Made by a program: the position numbers and the translations under genes. Shown one piece after another: positions 51,465-60,293 of a DNA stretch of 64,000 nucleotides. A model generated the notes under the pieces. The model searched no databases. It saw only the letters and a list, made by a program, of their open reading frames with translations, and had not been told where the DNA came from. Numbering within the stretch: the stretch's first letter is position 1; the number at the start of each line of letters is the position of its first letter. Origin of the DNA: PNAI01 sp035501735 (lineage in GTDB: Bacteria > Pseudomonadota > Alphaproteobacteria > Rhizobiales > Xanthobacteraceae). Location: NCBI GenBank assembly GCA_035501735.1, contig DATJVR010000034.1, positions 1 through 64,000 of the forward strand, written 5' to 3'.

Positions 51465-52838
51465 CTAGAAGAGATGGCTGTACCGTTCGATTTCCCATGG
51501 GCTGATCGCAAGATGGTAGTCCTCCCATTCCTGTGTTTTATATTTGACGAACTCATCGCGCAGCTCCCTCCCAAGCGTCGCCTCTACCAGGGGATCGGCG
51601 GCAAAGGCGTGGACCGCTTCCTGTAGCGTTTGAGGCAGAAAATCAATATTACGCGCTCGCCGCTCGTTTTCTGAAATGGTGTAGAGGTTGTCCTCGTTCG
51701 GCTCGCGCGGATCGATTTTCTCGCGGATTCCTTCAAGGCCAGCCGCGAGCGCAAGCGTTGCCGCGAGGTAAGGATTGACTGCGCCATCGGCATTGCGGGA
51801 TTCGCAACGGCCGCCACCGGCCGGGACCCGCACCGAATTGGTCCGATTGTTCGAGCCGTAGGAATTGAACACCGGCGCCCAGCTGAAATAGCTCATGGCG
51901 CCCTGTCGGACGAGACGCTTGTAACTGTTGACCGTAGGCGCGAAAGCGGCGCAGAGCGCGCGCCCGTGGCGCAGGATGCCGCCGATGAAGTGGTAGCCAA
52001 GCTCGGTCAGCCCGAGACCGCGGCCATCCTTCGAAGGGTCGCAGGCAAAGGCATTGCGGCCGGTCTTGAGATCGTACAGCGACATATTGAAATGCGCGCC
52101 GGTGCCGGTCTTGTGCGCGAACGGCTTGGGCATCATGGTCGCGAGCAGGCCTTCTTCTTTGGCGAAATGCTTGGTCATGTAGCGAAAGAAGATGAAGCGG
52201 TCGCAGGTCATCAGAGCATCGGCGTAACGGAAATCGAATTCGTACTGGCCGTTGGCGTCCTCGTGATCGAACGAATAAAGATCCCAGCCGAGTTCGTTGA
52301 TGCACGTTGCGACCTTGTCGAGCCATTTGAAGTTGTCGAGAAAGGGGCGCAGGTCGTAACAGGGCTTCGTGAGCTTGTCGTCCGGGTTCGGGACCGAAAG
52401 CTTGCCGTCGCCATTTCGTTTGAGCACGAAAACTTCGCATTCGATGCCGAGATGGAATCCGAACCCCATGTTTGCCGCTCGCGCGAGCACGTTCTTCAGG
52501 GCCACGCGCGTGTTGAGCGGATAGGGTTTGCCCTGGAAGGCATTGTCTGCGGGCATCCAGGCAAGTTTCGGCTCCCACGGCAATTGGATGATGTGATCGA
52601 GGTCCGGAACGGACGTGAGCTCGTCCTCGTTCGGCGCCTGTCCGAGACCATCGAGCGCGTATCCGGTGTAGCGCTCCGAACCATGCGCCATGTGCATCAG
52701 ATGGTCGAGCGGAACGATCTTGGCTTTCGGCACGCCATGAATGTCGACATAGGCGCCGATGCAATATTTGACGCCTTTGGCGCGCAGTTGCTCCTGCGTC
52801 TGTTTGATTTTTTCATCGGAATACATCTGACAGTCCAT
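51465..52838 (-). CDS. Glutamine synthetase-family enzyme (type III/GlnT-like)
   Basis: A 457-residue glutamine synthetase-fold enzyme. The N-terminal beta-grasp holds YVDIHGVPKAKIVPLDH; catalytic-domain motifs are GIECEVFV (metal-binding glutamates), HEDANGQYEFDF, GTGAHFNMSL, and NNRTNSVRVPAGGGRCESRN-type ATP/glutamate-binding residues. Databases call such proteins type III glutamate-ammonia ligase or gamma-glutamylamide synthetase. In this operon it would capture ammonia released from the guanidino substrate or urea, or gamma-glutamylate an amine. ATG 52838 is used, with AAGGTG upstream; MYSDEK at 52826 is an alternative. It is 28 bp from the ATPase gene before it. Confidence 0.87.
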   Translation of the reverse strand: MDCQMYSDEKIKQTQEQLRAKGVKYCIGAYVDIHGVPKAKIVPLDHLMHMAHGSERYTGYALDGLGQAPNEDELTSVPDLDHIIQLPWEPKLAWMPADNAFQGKPYPLNTRVALKNVLARAANMGFGFHLGIECEVFVLKRNGDGKLSVPNPDDKLTKPCYDLRPFLDNFKWLDKVATCINELGWDLYSFDHEDANGQYEFDFRYADALMTCDRFIFFRYMTKHFAKEEGLLATMMPKPFAHKTGTGAHFNMSLYDLKTGRNAFACDPSKDGRGLGLTELGYHFIGGILRHGRALCAAFAPTVNSYKRLVRQGAMSYFSWAPVFNSYGSNNRTNSVRVPAGGGRCESRNADGAVNPYLAATLALAAGLEGIREKIDPREPNEDNLYTISENERRARNIDFLPQTLQEAVHAFAADPLVEATLGRELRDEFVKYKTQEWEDYHLAISPWEIERYSHLF

Positions 52839-52866
52839 CGCTCGCACACACCTTCTGCCGGCCGGC

Positions 52867-53784
52867 CTATTCAACGTTGTCGTTGACGTCGGCAAGGCGG
52901 ACGACCATCGAATAGCTCTCCGCGTCTTCGTCCTCCGGCTTCGACTGGTGAATCAGCTCTTCCAGTCGCGCCTTGGTGGCGAGAAATTCCGGCGCAAGGA
53001 ATTGCGCGGAGGTGCGCGGCCGGGGAACTGGAACCTCGATCATTTCCTGCACCTGGCCGGGATGGGCCGAAAGCACCAGAATGCGGTCGGCGAGAAAAAT
53101 CGCCTCTTCGAGATCATGGGTGATGAAAACGATGGTGATGTCGATCTTGCGCCAGATCTCCAGCAGGTGCGCCTGCATCCGGCAGCGGGTCTGCGCGTCG
53201 AGCGCGCCGAAGGGCTCATCCATCAGCAAAATGCGAGGCTGATTGGCGAGCGCGCGCACGATCGCGACACGCTGCTTCATGCCGCCCGACAGCTGGTGCG
53301 GGTAGGCGTCGGAAAATTTTTGCAGGCCGACAAGATCGAGCCATTGCATCGCCTGTTGCACGGCCTCGTCCTTGCCTTTGCCGTTGATTTCGAGACCAAA
53401 CATCACGTTCTTTTTCACCGTGAGCCAGGGAAACAGCGTGTAGCCCTGAAACACCATGCCGCGATCGCTGCCGGGTTCGGTGACCGGCTTGCCCTGCAGC
53501 AGAACCTCGCCGCCGGAATTTTCCTCAAGGCCGGCGATGATGCGCGCAAGCGTGGATTTCCCGCAGCCCGACGGTCCGATCACGCAAAGGAATTCGCGCC
53601 GGTGCGTGGTGAAATTGATGTTGTTGAGAGCAACGGTCGAACGCTCGCCGGTGTCGAAGATTTTGCTTAGACCCCGCACTTCCAGGATGACCTCGCGCGC
53701 CTTCAGGCGCTCAAAGCGCGCCCGGACGGCAGCGCTCTGATGCAGATAGGACGGGATCGGCTGGGGCGCGACGATTTTGTTCAT
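52867..53784 (-). CDS. ABC transporter ATPase of the nitrate/taurine/guanidine type
   Basis: A 305-residue ATPase of the NrtD/SsuB/TauB group. Walker A is GPSGCGKST, the Q loop VFQGYTLFPWL, the signature LSGGMKQRVAIVRAL, Walker B LLMDEPFGALD and the switch histidine ITHD. A 35-residue N-terminal extension and an acidic C-terminal tail (KPEDEDAESYSMVVRLADVN) flank the domain. It energises the permease encoded 15 bp upstream. ATG 53784 with GGGTGG before it is taken; 53796 would add four residues. Confidence 0.9.
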   Translation of the reverse strand: MNKIVAPQPIPSYLHQSAAVRARFERLKAREVILEVRGLSKIFDTGERSTVALNNINFTTHRREFLCVIGPSGCGKSTLARIIAGLEENSGGEVLLQGKPVTEPGSDRGMVFQGYTLFPWLTVKKNVMFGLEINGKGKDEAVQQAMQWLDLVGLQKFSDAYPHQLSGGMKQRVAIVRALANQPRILLMDEPFGALDAQTRCRMQAHLLEIWRKIDITIVFITHDLEEAIFLADRILVLSAHPGQVQEMIEVPVPRPRTSAQFLAPEFLATKARLEELIHQSKPEDEDAESYSMVVRLADVNDNVE

Positions 53785-53799
53785 CTGGCCACCCATCGC

Positions 53800-54768
53800 T
53801 CAAGCCGTCTTCACGAGTGACCGGTCCCAGGGAAAGAGGCGCCTGCCGACCAGCGCCAGCATCATATCGGTGCCGAGTCCGATGATGCCGATGATGATGA
53901 TCGCGGCGTAGACGTTGGCGAAATGCTGGTAGCGGGCCTGCTGGGTGATGAACCAGGTGATGCCGGACATCGTGCCGATCAGTTCGGCCACGATCAGATA
54001 GGTCCAAGCCCAGCCGAGCAGGATGCGCTGGTCGCGATAGAGGTCCGGGAGTATGCCGGGTACGACGACGCGGAACAGAAGCTTGGTGTTCCGTGTCCCC
54101 AGTGTCAGCGCAGCCTCGACCAGCGCCACGTCGAGTTTCCGGGTGGTATTGGCAATGATCAGGACCTGCTGAAACAAGGTACCGATGACTATGATGGTGA
54201 TCTTCGGCCCATCGTAGATGCCGAGGATCGCGACCGCGAGCGCTCCGAATGCCGGCGCCGGCAGATAACGGAAGAATTCGACAAAAGGTTCGTTGATGCG
54301 TGAGAAAATCGCATAGGTGCCGCAAAGGACGCCGAGCGGCACGCCGATGATCGACGAAATTACAAATCCCCAGAATATGATCTGAATACTATGCCAAAGA
54401 CTTTGGTGCAGCCACTGGCCGTTTTGTGCAAGCGGCGGCTCCCTGAACGATTCATAGAGAGCAATGGCGACTTCGTGCGGGGCAGGAAGGTAGATCGGAT
54501 TGGCCGGGTCGCCTTGCGGCGGCGCCCGATTTTCATTCCGTGCATCCTCGACCTCGGTCTCGAATGCCGCGTAGTTCATCCGCATGCCCGGCTGCAGAAA
54601 TTCGACCGAGCCGGGATTCGTGATTCTGACCTGCGGGTGCCAGACAAATGGGACATAGCTGACGATGCACCAGACAAGGACCGGCAGCACGAACGAGAGC
54701 CAGCCGGCCACAAGCCTGGCGTGCGGTGGAAGCGGTCGCAGGACCTGGAACAACCGGATCCACTTCAT
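53800..54768 (-). CDS. ABC transporter permease of the nitrate/taurine/guanidine type
   Basis: A 322-residue inner-membrane permease of the NrtB/SsuC type, with one N-terminal helix (about 25-45), a long periplasmic loop and five further helices. The cytoplasmic coupling EAA motif is VEAALTLGTRNTKLLFRVVVPGILPD. The periplasmic loop of about 80 residues is longer than in most relatives. It forms the channel with the ATPase encoded downstream and receives ligand from the receptor encoded 23 bp upstream. Confidence 0.9.
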   Translation of the reverse strand: MKWIRLFQVLRPLPPHARLVAGWLSFVLPVLVWCIVSYVPFVWHPQVRITNPGSVEFLQPGMRMNYAAFETEVEDARNENRAPPQGDPANPIYLPAPHEVAIALYESFREPPLAQNGQWLHQSLWHSIQIIFWGFVISSIIGVPLGVLCGTYAIFSRINEPFVEFFRYLPAPAFGALAVAILGIYDGPKITIIVIGTLFQQVLIIANTTRKLDVALVEAALTLGTRNTKLLFRVVVPGILPDLYRDQRILLGWAWTYLIVAELIGTMSGITWFITQQARYQHFANVYAAIIIIGIIGLGTDMMLALVGRRLFPWDRSLVKTA

Positions 54769-54791
54769 CGCAATCTACACCCGTCCGCGCG

Positions 54792-55775
54792 CTACTGCGC
54801 GTTGATGAGCGATGCGTCGATGTAGCTGTCTATCTTTTGCGACTCCTTGTAGACCTCGTTTTTCACATTGAAATCGTTGGCGATCTTGGAAGAACCGTAG
54901 AGTGAGGTGAGGCCTTCGCCTTTCTTGAACACCTTCTTGCCCTCGGCAACGTCGATCAGCTTAGTGCCCTTCAACAGCGGCTTATAGGCTTCCGGCGTAA
55001 GGCCGACGCGCGCCGCCATGATTTTCACGGCATCGTCTTGAGTCTTTGGATCGTTGATGTAATGCACGACTCGATCCCAGACCTTGATCACCTTTATCCA
55101 CTCGGCCTTGCGGGCATTCAGACTTGCGGGTGTCACGGCGAGGACGTCATAGATAAGGCCGGGCGCCGAGGCGGAGGTGTAAATCGGCTTCGAGCCCGCG
55201 AGCGCTTTCATGGCTTCGCCGGATATCGGCTGCCATGCACCGATTGCATCGACCTGACCTGACGCAAGAACCTGTGGCGTTTCATTGGTCTTTGCGTTCA
55301 CCAGCGTGACGTCCTTTTCCTTCATTCCGGCTTTTTCCATGGCGTGCAGCAGCAACAGGTGCTCGACCAGGCCAATTTCGATGCCGACCTTCTTGCCCTT
55401 CAGGTCCTTGATGCTTTTGATGCCGGGCTTGGCGACGATCATGTCGTTGCCGTTGGAATAATCGGTGAGCATGATCATGATGCCCTTGCCGCCGCCCGCA
55501 CCGGTGACCAGTGTGTCGCCGTTGGTCATGAGATTGCCGTCAAGTTTGCCGGCAGTGAACGCATCCATGGACGCCGAGTAGTCGAACCATTGGAATGTCA
55601 CGTCGACACCCGCCTCCTTGAACCATCCCTTGTTGATGGCGACTTCCCAGGCGACCCAGCCTGGCCAATCGCTGTAGCCAACCGTGAGCGGTGCAGCCAA
55701 AGCCGCATTTGCCCCGGATAACGCGAGCGAGAGTGCCAGTGCAGCAAGCGACGCAAATTTTCTCTTGAGACTCAT
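54792..55775 (-). CDS. ABC transporter solute receptor, first gene of the guanidine-type operon
   Basis: A 327-residue periplasmic receptor of the NMT1/TauA-NrtA type, with signal peptide (LAALALSLALSGANAALAA). The mature part begins LTVGYSDWPGWVAWEVAINKGWF and contains DLKGKKVGIEIGLVEHLLL. Aromatic and acidic residues near the start (SDWPGW, WFDYSASMDAF) could form a cation-binding pocket, as expected for guanidine, but this is inference. GGAGGTGG precedes ATG 55775. The gene begins 14 bases after a perfect palindrome and behind a sigma-54 promoter, and heads a seven-gene operon. Confidence 0.88.
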   Translation of the reverse strand: MSLKRKFASLAALALSLALSGANAALAAPLTVGYSDWPGWVAWEVAINKGWFKEAGVDVTFQWFDYSASMDAFTAGKLDGNLMTNGDTLVTGAGGGKGIMIMLTDYSNGNDMIVAKPGIKSIKDLKGKKVGIEIGLVEHLLLLHAMEKAGMKEKDVTLVNAKTNETPQVLASGQVDAIGAWQPISGEAMKALAGSKPIYTSASAPGLIYDVLAVTPASLNARKAEWIKVIKVWDRVVHYINDPKTQDDAVKIMAARVGLTPEAYKPLLKGTKLIDVAEGKKVFKKGEGLTSLYGSSKIANDFNVKNEVYKESQKIDSYIDASLINAQ

Positions 55776-55789
55776 GACCACCTCCATTG

Positions 55790-55819
55790 CGTAATACGAA
55801 ATCCAGATTTCGTATTACG
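55790..55819. promoter_or_regulatory. Perfect 14-bp-arm palindrome, candidate operator of the NikR-like regulator
   Basis: Arms 55790-55803 and 55806-55819 are perfect complements separated by two bases. The outer half-sites GTAATAC and GTATTAC span 28 bases (7-N14-7), the same overall geometry as the E. coli NikR operator GTATGA-N16-TCATAC. It covers the predicted start (near 55812) of the leftward sigma-54 promoter, so binding should block transcription. Confidence 0.7.
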
Positions 55820-55822
55820 TGC

Positions 55823-55838
55823 TGCAAGCCATGTGCCA
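55823..55838 (-). promoter_or_regulatory. Sigma-54 promoter of the leftward guanidine-type operon
   Basis: On the minus strand TGGCACATGGCTTGCA matches the -24/-12 consensus, with GG and GC ten bases apart. It lies 48-63 bases before the receptor ATG. RpoN and probably NtrC control is inferred. Confidence 0.8.
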
Positions 55839-56078
55839 GACAGGCGGCCTATCAGCGTTCGTGAAAGGCTGCGGCAAGTGATTGCGAGGGCAGTGTTTTG
55901 GCGGAGAGAGGGGTCGTCGCTACGACTGCTCAGCGAGGATCGGAAGCACAATTTATGCTCGCAGCAAGCGGCAGGCTGCCCAAAGTCTAAGCAGTGCCTT
56001 GATTTGCGAAGGCTGTGTGACAGTCCTCTGACAGAAAAAAGGGACAATTAAGTCAATAAGTTGGTCCACGCCGCGAAT
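55839..56078. other. Region between the two divergent sigma-54 promoters
   Basis: About 240 bases without a gene. This is where shared NtrC enhancer sites should lie. I see only weak GCAC/GTGC half-sites (near 55950 and 56000) and no full consensus. No conserved core of a guanidine-I riboswitch was seen on either strand. Confidence 0.4.
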
Positions 56079-56094
56079 TGGCACCCTTCTTGCG
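56079..56094 (+). promoter_or_regulatory. Sigma-54 promoter of urtA
   Basis: TGGCACCCTTCTTGCG, with the -24 GG and -12 GC at the right spacing, about 60 bases before the urtA ATG. It matches nitrogen control of urea uptake by RpoN/NtrC. Confidence 0.85.
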
Positions 56095-56152
56095 AAGCAC
56101 CAGACGCGAACGGCATCCAGCCGCTACGCGTGCGTCAACAGAGGGCTTTGCA

Positions 56153-57466
56153 ATGTTCAATCCCATATCCGCGGTCGCGCGACCGCATGCCCGCCGCTGG
56201 CTTGCCGCTACGGCGGGGTTAGCGTTGGGTCTGGCAATGGCAATGCCGGCGAAGGCTCAGGACACGATCAAAATCGGAATCCTGCACTCGCTTTCCGGCA
56301 CCATGGCAATCAGCGAAACCACGTTGAAAGACGTGATGCTGATGCTCATCGACGAACAGAACAAAAAAGGAGGGCTGCTCGGGAAAAAGCTCGAAGCGGT
56401 TGTCGTCGATCCCGCCTCAAACTGGCCTTTGTTTGCCGAAAAGGCGCGCGAGCTTATCTCCAAGGACAAGGTTGCCGTCGTATTCGGCTGCTGGACGTCG
56501 GTTTCGCGCAAATCGGTGCTGCCGGTGTTCAAGGAACTCAACTCGATCCTGTTCTATCCGGTGCAGTATGAGGGCGAGGAGAGCGAGAAAAACGTCTTTT
56601 ACACGGGTGCCGCGCCAAACCAGCAAGCCATACCCGCGGTCGATTACCTCATGAAAGAGGAAAAGGTGGTGCGCTGGGTATTGGAAGGCACCGACTATGT
56701 GTATCCGCGAACGACCAACAAAATCCTTGAAGCCTATTTGAAGAGCAAAGGCGTCAAGGATTCGGACATCTCCATCAACTACACGCCATTCGGTCACTCC
56801 GACTGGCAAACCCGAGTCGCGGCGATCAAGAAATTTGGTTCAGAAGGCCGCAAGACGGCGGTGGTCTCGACCATCAACGGTGACGCCAACGTGCCTTTCT
56901 ACAAGGAACTCGGCAACCAAGGCGTGAAGGCCAAGGACATCCCCGTGGTCGCGTTCTCGGTCGGCGAAGAAGAGCTCGCCGGCATCGACACCAAACCGCT
57001 GGTCGGACACCTTGCTGCCTGGAACTATTTCGAGTCGATCAATACTCCGGCGAACAAGGAGTTCATCGAAAAGTGGCACGCCTTTACCAAGAATCCGAAG
57101 CGCGTCACCAATGACCCGATGGAAGCCCATGTGATCGGCTTCGCCATGTGGGTGAAGGCGGTGGAGAAGGTGAAGACGACTGACGCCACCAAGGTGATAG
57201 ATGCTCTCCCCGGCATTACCGCCCCCAATCTGACCGGCGGGACTTCAACCATGCTGCCCAATCATCACATCACCAAGCCAGTCTTCATCGGCGAAGTGAA
57301 GGCAGATGGTCAGTTCAACATCGTGTGGAAGACGCCGGGGCTGGTCCCGGGTGACGCATGGTCGAAGGAACTGCCCGATTCCAAGAACCTGATTGGCGAC
57401 TGGGTAACGCTTAAGTGCGGCAACTACGACACTGTGAAAAAGAAGTGTCTCGGCAGCGGTACCTGA
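56153..57466 (+). CDS. urtA: Urea ABC transporter substrate-binding protein UrtA
   Basis: A 437-residue receptor of the branched-chain amino acid/urea type. After the signal peptide (LAATAGLALGLAMAMPAKAQ) come IKIGILHSLSGTMAISETTLKD, VFGCWTSVSRKSVLPVFKE and YPVQYEGEE, which are diagnostic for UrtA and bind urea. GAGGG stands before ATG 56153; the ORF extends further upstream but that part overlaps the sigma-54 promoter. It is the first gene of urtABCDE, which brings urea across the inner membrane for the urease encoded behind. Confidence 0.95.
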   Translation: MFNPISAVARPHARRWLAATAGLALGLAMAMPAKAQDTIKIGILHSLSGTMAISETTLKDVMLMLIDEQNKKGGLLGKKLEAVVVDPASNWPLFAEKARELISKDKVAVVFGCWTSVSRKSVLPVFKELNSILFYPVQYEGEESEKNVFYTGAAPNQQAIPAVDYLMKEEKVVRWVLEGTDYVYPRTTNKILEAYLKSKGVKDSDISINYTPFGHSDWQTRVAAIKKFGSEGRKTAVVSTINGDANVPFYKELGNQGVKAKDIPVVAFSVGEEELAGIDTKPLVGHLAAWNYFESINTPANKEFIEKWHAFTKNPKRVTNDPMEAHVIGFAMWVKAVEKVKTTDATKVIDALPGITAPNLTGGTSTMLPNHHITKPVFIGEVKADGQFNIVWKTPGLVPGDAWSKELPDSKNLIGDWVTLKCGNYDTVKKKCLGSGT

Positions 57467-57490
57467 TCATACCAAAGCAAACGTGCTAAA

Positions 57491-57529
57491 AATGGAGGCA
57501 GCAGGCTTCTGTTGCCTCCATTACTTTTT
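57491..57529 (+). terminator. Partial terminator between urtA and urtB
   Basis: A 14-base-pair hairpin with one G-U pair (arms 57491-57504 and 57509-57522, four-base loop) followed by ACTTTTTC. Such attenuators after a receptor gene keep its mRNA more abundant than the membrane components downstream. Confidence 0.75.
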
Positions 57530-57540
57530 CGGAGCTCCAA

Positions 57541-59151
57541 ATGGTTGCAGGTTCGGCGCGAATTGCGCTGCTGTTGTTCGGACTCGTTGCGTTGCTGCTG
57601 AGCGTCCGGCAGGGACTGGCCGAGAGCTACGAGGAGGCGCTCGCACGCTTCACGACCGACAGTTACAGCGAGACCGAGACCGGCATCGAGGCGATCACGG
57701 CAAGCGGCAATCCTTTGGCTGCTCAGGTCCTCGATGCCTTGCAAAACGAACGGCTGCTCTACGATCCATCGACGCATAAGGTCTACATCAAGACCGATGC
57801 AGATCAGCTGCTCGATGCCGCGAATGGTCAGCCGGTGGCGAGCGCTCCCGCAGATCTGCAGACCGTTGGCCTCACCAATCGGTTACGTCGCGCCATCGAT
57901 GCGGCGCTCGGTAATCTGACCTTGCAATCGCCTGACGCGGCCAAGCGTCTCGATGCCGCGCGCGCGGTATTCAAATCGCGTGAAGCCAACACGTTACCCG
58001 CGCTCGATGCGGCGCTCGCAAAGGAATCGGATCCATCCGTGAAACGCGCGCTCATCGAAGCGCGCGCGGCCGTTGTGCTCAATCGCGATGATGCCACGGA
58101 AGCGGCCAAGCTTGATGCCATCGCGGTGCTGCGAGCGCGCGGCGACCAGGACGCGGTCGCGGTGCTTGCCGGAGCGGCTGCGGATGCGCCCGCTTCGGTG
58201 GTGCGCGCATCGAAGGATGCAGTTGCGGCGATCGAAAGCCGGCTGGCCGCGTGGGCCACGGTGCAAAATGCTTGGTACGGCCTTTCTCTCGGCTCGGTTC
58301 TGCTGCTGGCGGCCATCGGTCTTGCGATTACTTTCGGCGTGATGGGCGTAATCAATATGGCGCATGGCGAGATGGTGATGCTTGGCGCCTATGTGACGTT
58401 CGTTGTTCAGGAATTGATCCGTACTCACAACCCGGCCCTTTCCGATGTCTCGCTTGTGTTTGCGGTCCCGTTGGCGTTTCTTTTTGCTGGATTCGTCGGT
58501 GTGTTGATCGAGCAGGGCATCATTCGTTTTCTCTACGGACGACCGCTGGAGACTCTGCTCGCAACCTGGGGCCTTTCGCTCATCCTGCAACAGGCTGTTC
58601 GCACGGCGTTTGGCCCGACCAACAAGGAGGTCAGCAACCCGTCGTGGATGAGCGGTGCGTTCCAGCTTGGCCAGATCACCGTTACCTACAATCGTCTGTG
58701 GATCATTTGCTTCACGCTTGGCGTTTTCGCCGCGTTGCTCGTGCTGCTGCGTTACACCCGGCTAGGCCTGGAAATGCGCGCGGTTACGCAAAATCGGTCG
58801 ATGGCGGCATCGATGGGCATTCGCACCGCCCGGGTCGACGCGCTCACGTTCGGGCTTGGTTCAGGGATCGCGGGAATCGCGGGTGTGGCGCTGTCGCAGA
58901 TCGACAACGTAAGCCCCAATCTCGGCCAGGGTTACATCATCGACAGTTTCATGGTCGTGGTCTTTGGCGGCGTCGGCAATCTTTGGGGCACGCTGGTTGG
59001 TGCGTTCACGCTCGGCATCGCCAACAAATTCCTCGAACCGTACGCAGGAGCGGTGCTCGGGAAGATCGCAATCCTCGTGTTCATCATCCTGTTCATCCAG
59101 AAACGACCGCGCGGACTGTTTGCGTTGAAGGGCAGGGCGGTCGAAACATGA
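57541..59151 (+). CDS. urtB: Urea ABC transporter permease UrtB
   Basis: A 536-residue permease of the LivH type. As usual for UrtB, a long periplasmic N-terminal domain (about residues 25-240, alanine-rich and helical) precedes the membrane part, which begins near WYGLSLGSVLLLAAIGLAITFGVMGVINMAHGE. The coupling motif is NRSMAASMGIRTARVDALTFGLGSG. It pairs with UrtC to form the urea channel. The next gene overlaps its stop codon (ATGA). Confidence 0.95.
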   Translation: MVAGSARIALLLFGLVALLLSVRQGLAESYEEALARFTTDSYSETETGIEAITASGNPLAAQVLDALQNERLLYDPSTHKVYIKTDADQLLDAANGQPVASAPADLQTVGLTNRLRRAIDAALGNLTLQSPDAAKRLDAARAVFKSREANTLPALDAALAKESDPSVKRALIEARAAVVLNRDDATEAAKLDAIAVLRARGDQDAVAVLAGAAADAPASVVRASKDAVAAIESRLAAWATVQNAWYGLSLGSVLLLAAIGLAITFGVMGVINMAHGEMVMLGAYVTFVVQELIRTHNPALSDVSLVFAVPLAFLFAGFVGVLIEQGIIRFLYGRPLETLLATWGLSLILQQAVRTAFGPTNKEVSNPSWMSGAFQLGQITVTYNRLWIICFTLGVFAALLVLLRYTRLGLEMRAVTQNRSMAASMGIRTARVDALTFGLGSGIAGIAGVALSQIDNVSPNLGQGYIIDSFMVVVFGGVGNLWGTLVGAFTLGIANKFLEPYAGAVLGKIAILVFIILFIQKRPRGLFALKGRAVET

Positions 59152-60290
59152 GCCACGTTATTGGCCGCCAGTTCGATAGCGTTTCCGTCGCATTCGTTGC
59201 CATGATCGCGATTGTCGCGGTTGCGGTGCCGGTCTCGAATCTCGCATTTCCGCCGAGCTCTCCGTTCCATGTGCCGATCTATATCGTATCGCTGCTCGGC
59301 AAATATGTGTGCTATGCCCTGCTCGCGCTTTCGATTGATTTGATCTGGGGTTACTGCGGAATTCTGTCGCTCGGCCACGGCGCGTTCTTTGCGCTCGGCG
59401 GCTATGCCATGGGCATGTACCTGATGCGGCAGATTGGAACGCGCGGCGTGTACGGCAACCCGATCCTGCCGGATTTCATGGTGTTCCTGAATTGGCCGGA
59501 ACTTCCGGTCTATTGGTATGGGTTTCAGCACTTTGCCTATGCGGCGCTGATGGTTTTGCTGGTGCCTGGCGTCCTGGCGTTCGTGTTCGGCTGGTTTGCG
59601 TTCCGCAGCCGCGTGACCGGTGTTTATCTATCGATCATCACGCAGGCGCTGACGTTTGCGCTGTTGCTCGGATTCTTCCGCAACAATTTCGGTTTCGGCG
59701 GAAACAACGGCCTGACCGATTTCAAGGAAATCCTGGGATTCAACGTACAGGCGCCGGGAACTCGCGTGGCGCTGTTCTCGATTTCGTGCATCGCGCTGTT
59801 GGTTGGTTTCGTGATCTGCCGCGGTGTCATCACGTCTAAATTCGGCAAGGTGCTGGTGGCAATTCGCGATGCGGAAGCGCGCGTGCGATTCCTCGGCTAT
59901 CGCGTCGAGAACTACAAGCTGTTCGTGTTCACACTTTCGGCCTGTATGGCCGGCGTTGCCGGTGCGCTCTATGTGCCGCAGGTCGGCATCATCAATCCGA
60001 GCGAGTTTTCGCCCGGCAATTCCATCGAGGCGGTGATCTGGGTGGCGGTCGGCGGTCGCGGCACGCTGATCGGCGCCGTGATTGGCGCGATCGCGGTCAA
60101 CTACGCCAAGACGACTTTCACCACCGGAATGCTGGCGCCCTATTGGCTGTTTCTGCTCGGGGGGCTGTTCATTGCGGTCACCCTGCTGCTGCCGCGCGGA
60201 ATCGTCGGCACGCTGCAGCAATGGTGGCATGATCGTCGCAAATCTGCGGTCGAACCCAACACCGAGACTGCGGCAAGGCTTGCGGAGTAA
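59148..60290 (+). CDS. urtC: Urea ABC transporter permease UrtC
   Basis: A 380-residue LivM-type permease. Typical segments are LSIDLIWGYCGILSLGHGAFFALGGYAMGMYLM, NNFGFGGNNGLTDFK and the coupling loop VAIRDAEARVRFLGYRVENYKLF. The ATG at 59148 overlaps the urtB stop by four bases; the open frame reaches far upstream, but that part lies over urtB in another frame and is not coding. UrtD starts four bases after the stop. Confidence 0.95.
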   Translation: MSHVIGRQFDSVSVAFVAMIAIVAVAVPVSNLAFPPSSPFHVPIYIVSLLGKYVCYALLALSIDLIWGYCGILSLGHGAFFALGGYAMGMYLMRQIGTRGVYGNPILPDFMVFLNWPELPVYWYGFQHFAYAALMVLLVPGVLAFVFGWFAFRSRVTGVYLSIITQALTFALLLGFFRNNFGFGGNNGLTDFKEILGFNVQAPGTRVALFSISCIALLVGFVICRGVITSKFGKVLVAIRDAEARVRFLGYRVENYKLFVFTLSACMAGVAGALYVPQVGIINPSEFSPGNSIEAVIWVAVGGRGTLIGAVIGAIAVNYAKTTFTTGMLAPYWLFLLGGLFIAVTLLLPRGIVGTLQQWWHDRRKSAVEPNTETAARLAE

Positions 60291-60293
60291 GCG

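Noticed and set aside
55839..56078. Possible guanidine-I (ykkC) riboswitch before the guanidine-type operon
   Set aside because: I looked for the conserved core on both strands and saw none; the sigma-54 start site also lies downstream of this region for the leftward operon.
58251..60290. 679-codon frame that includes urtC
   Set aside because: Only the part from 59148 is urtC; the first 300 codons run over urtB out of frame and are not coding.
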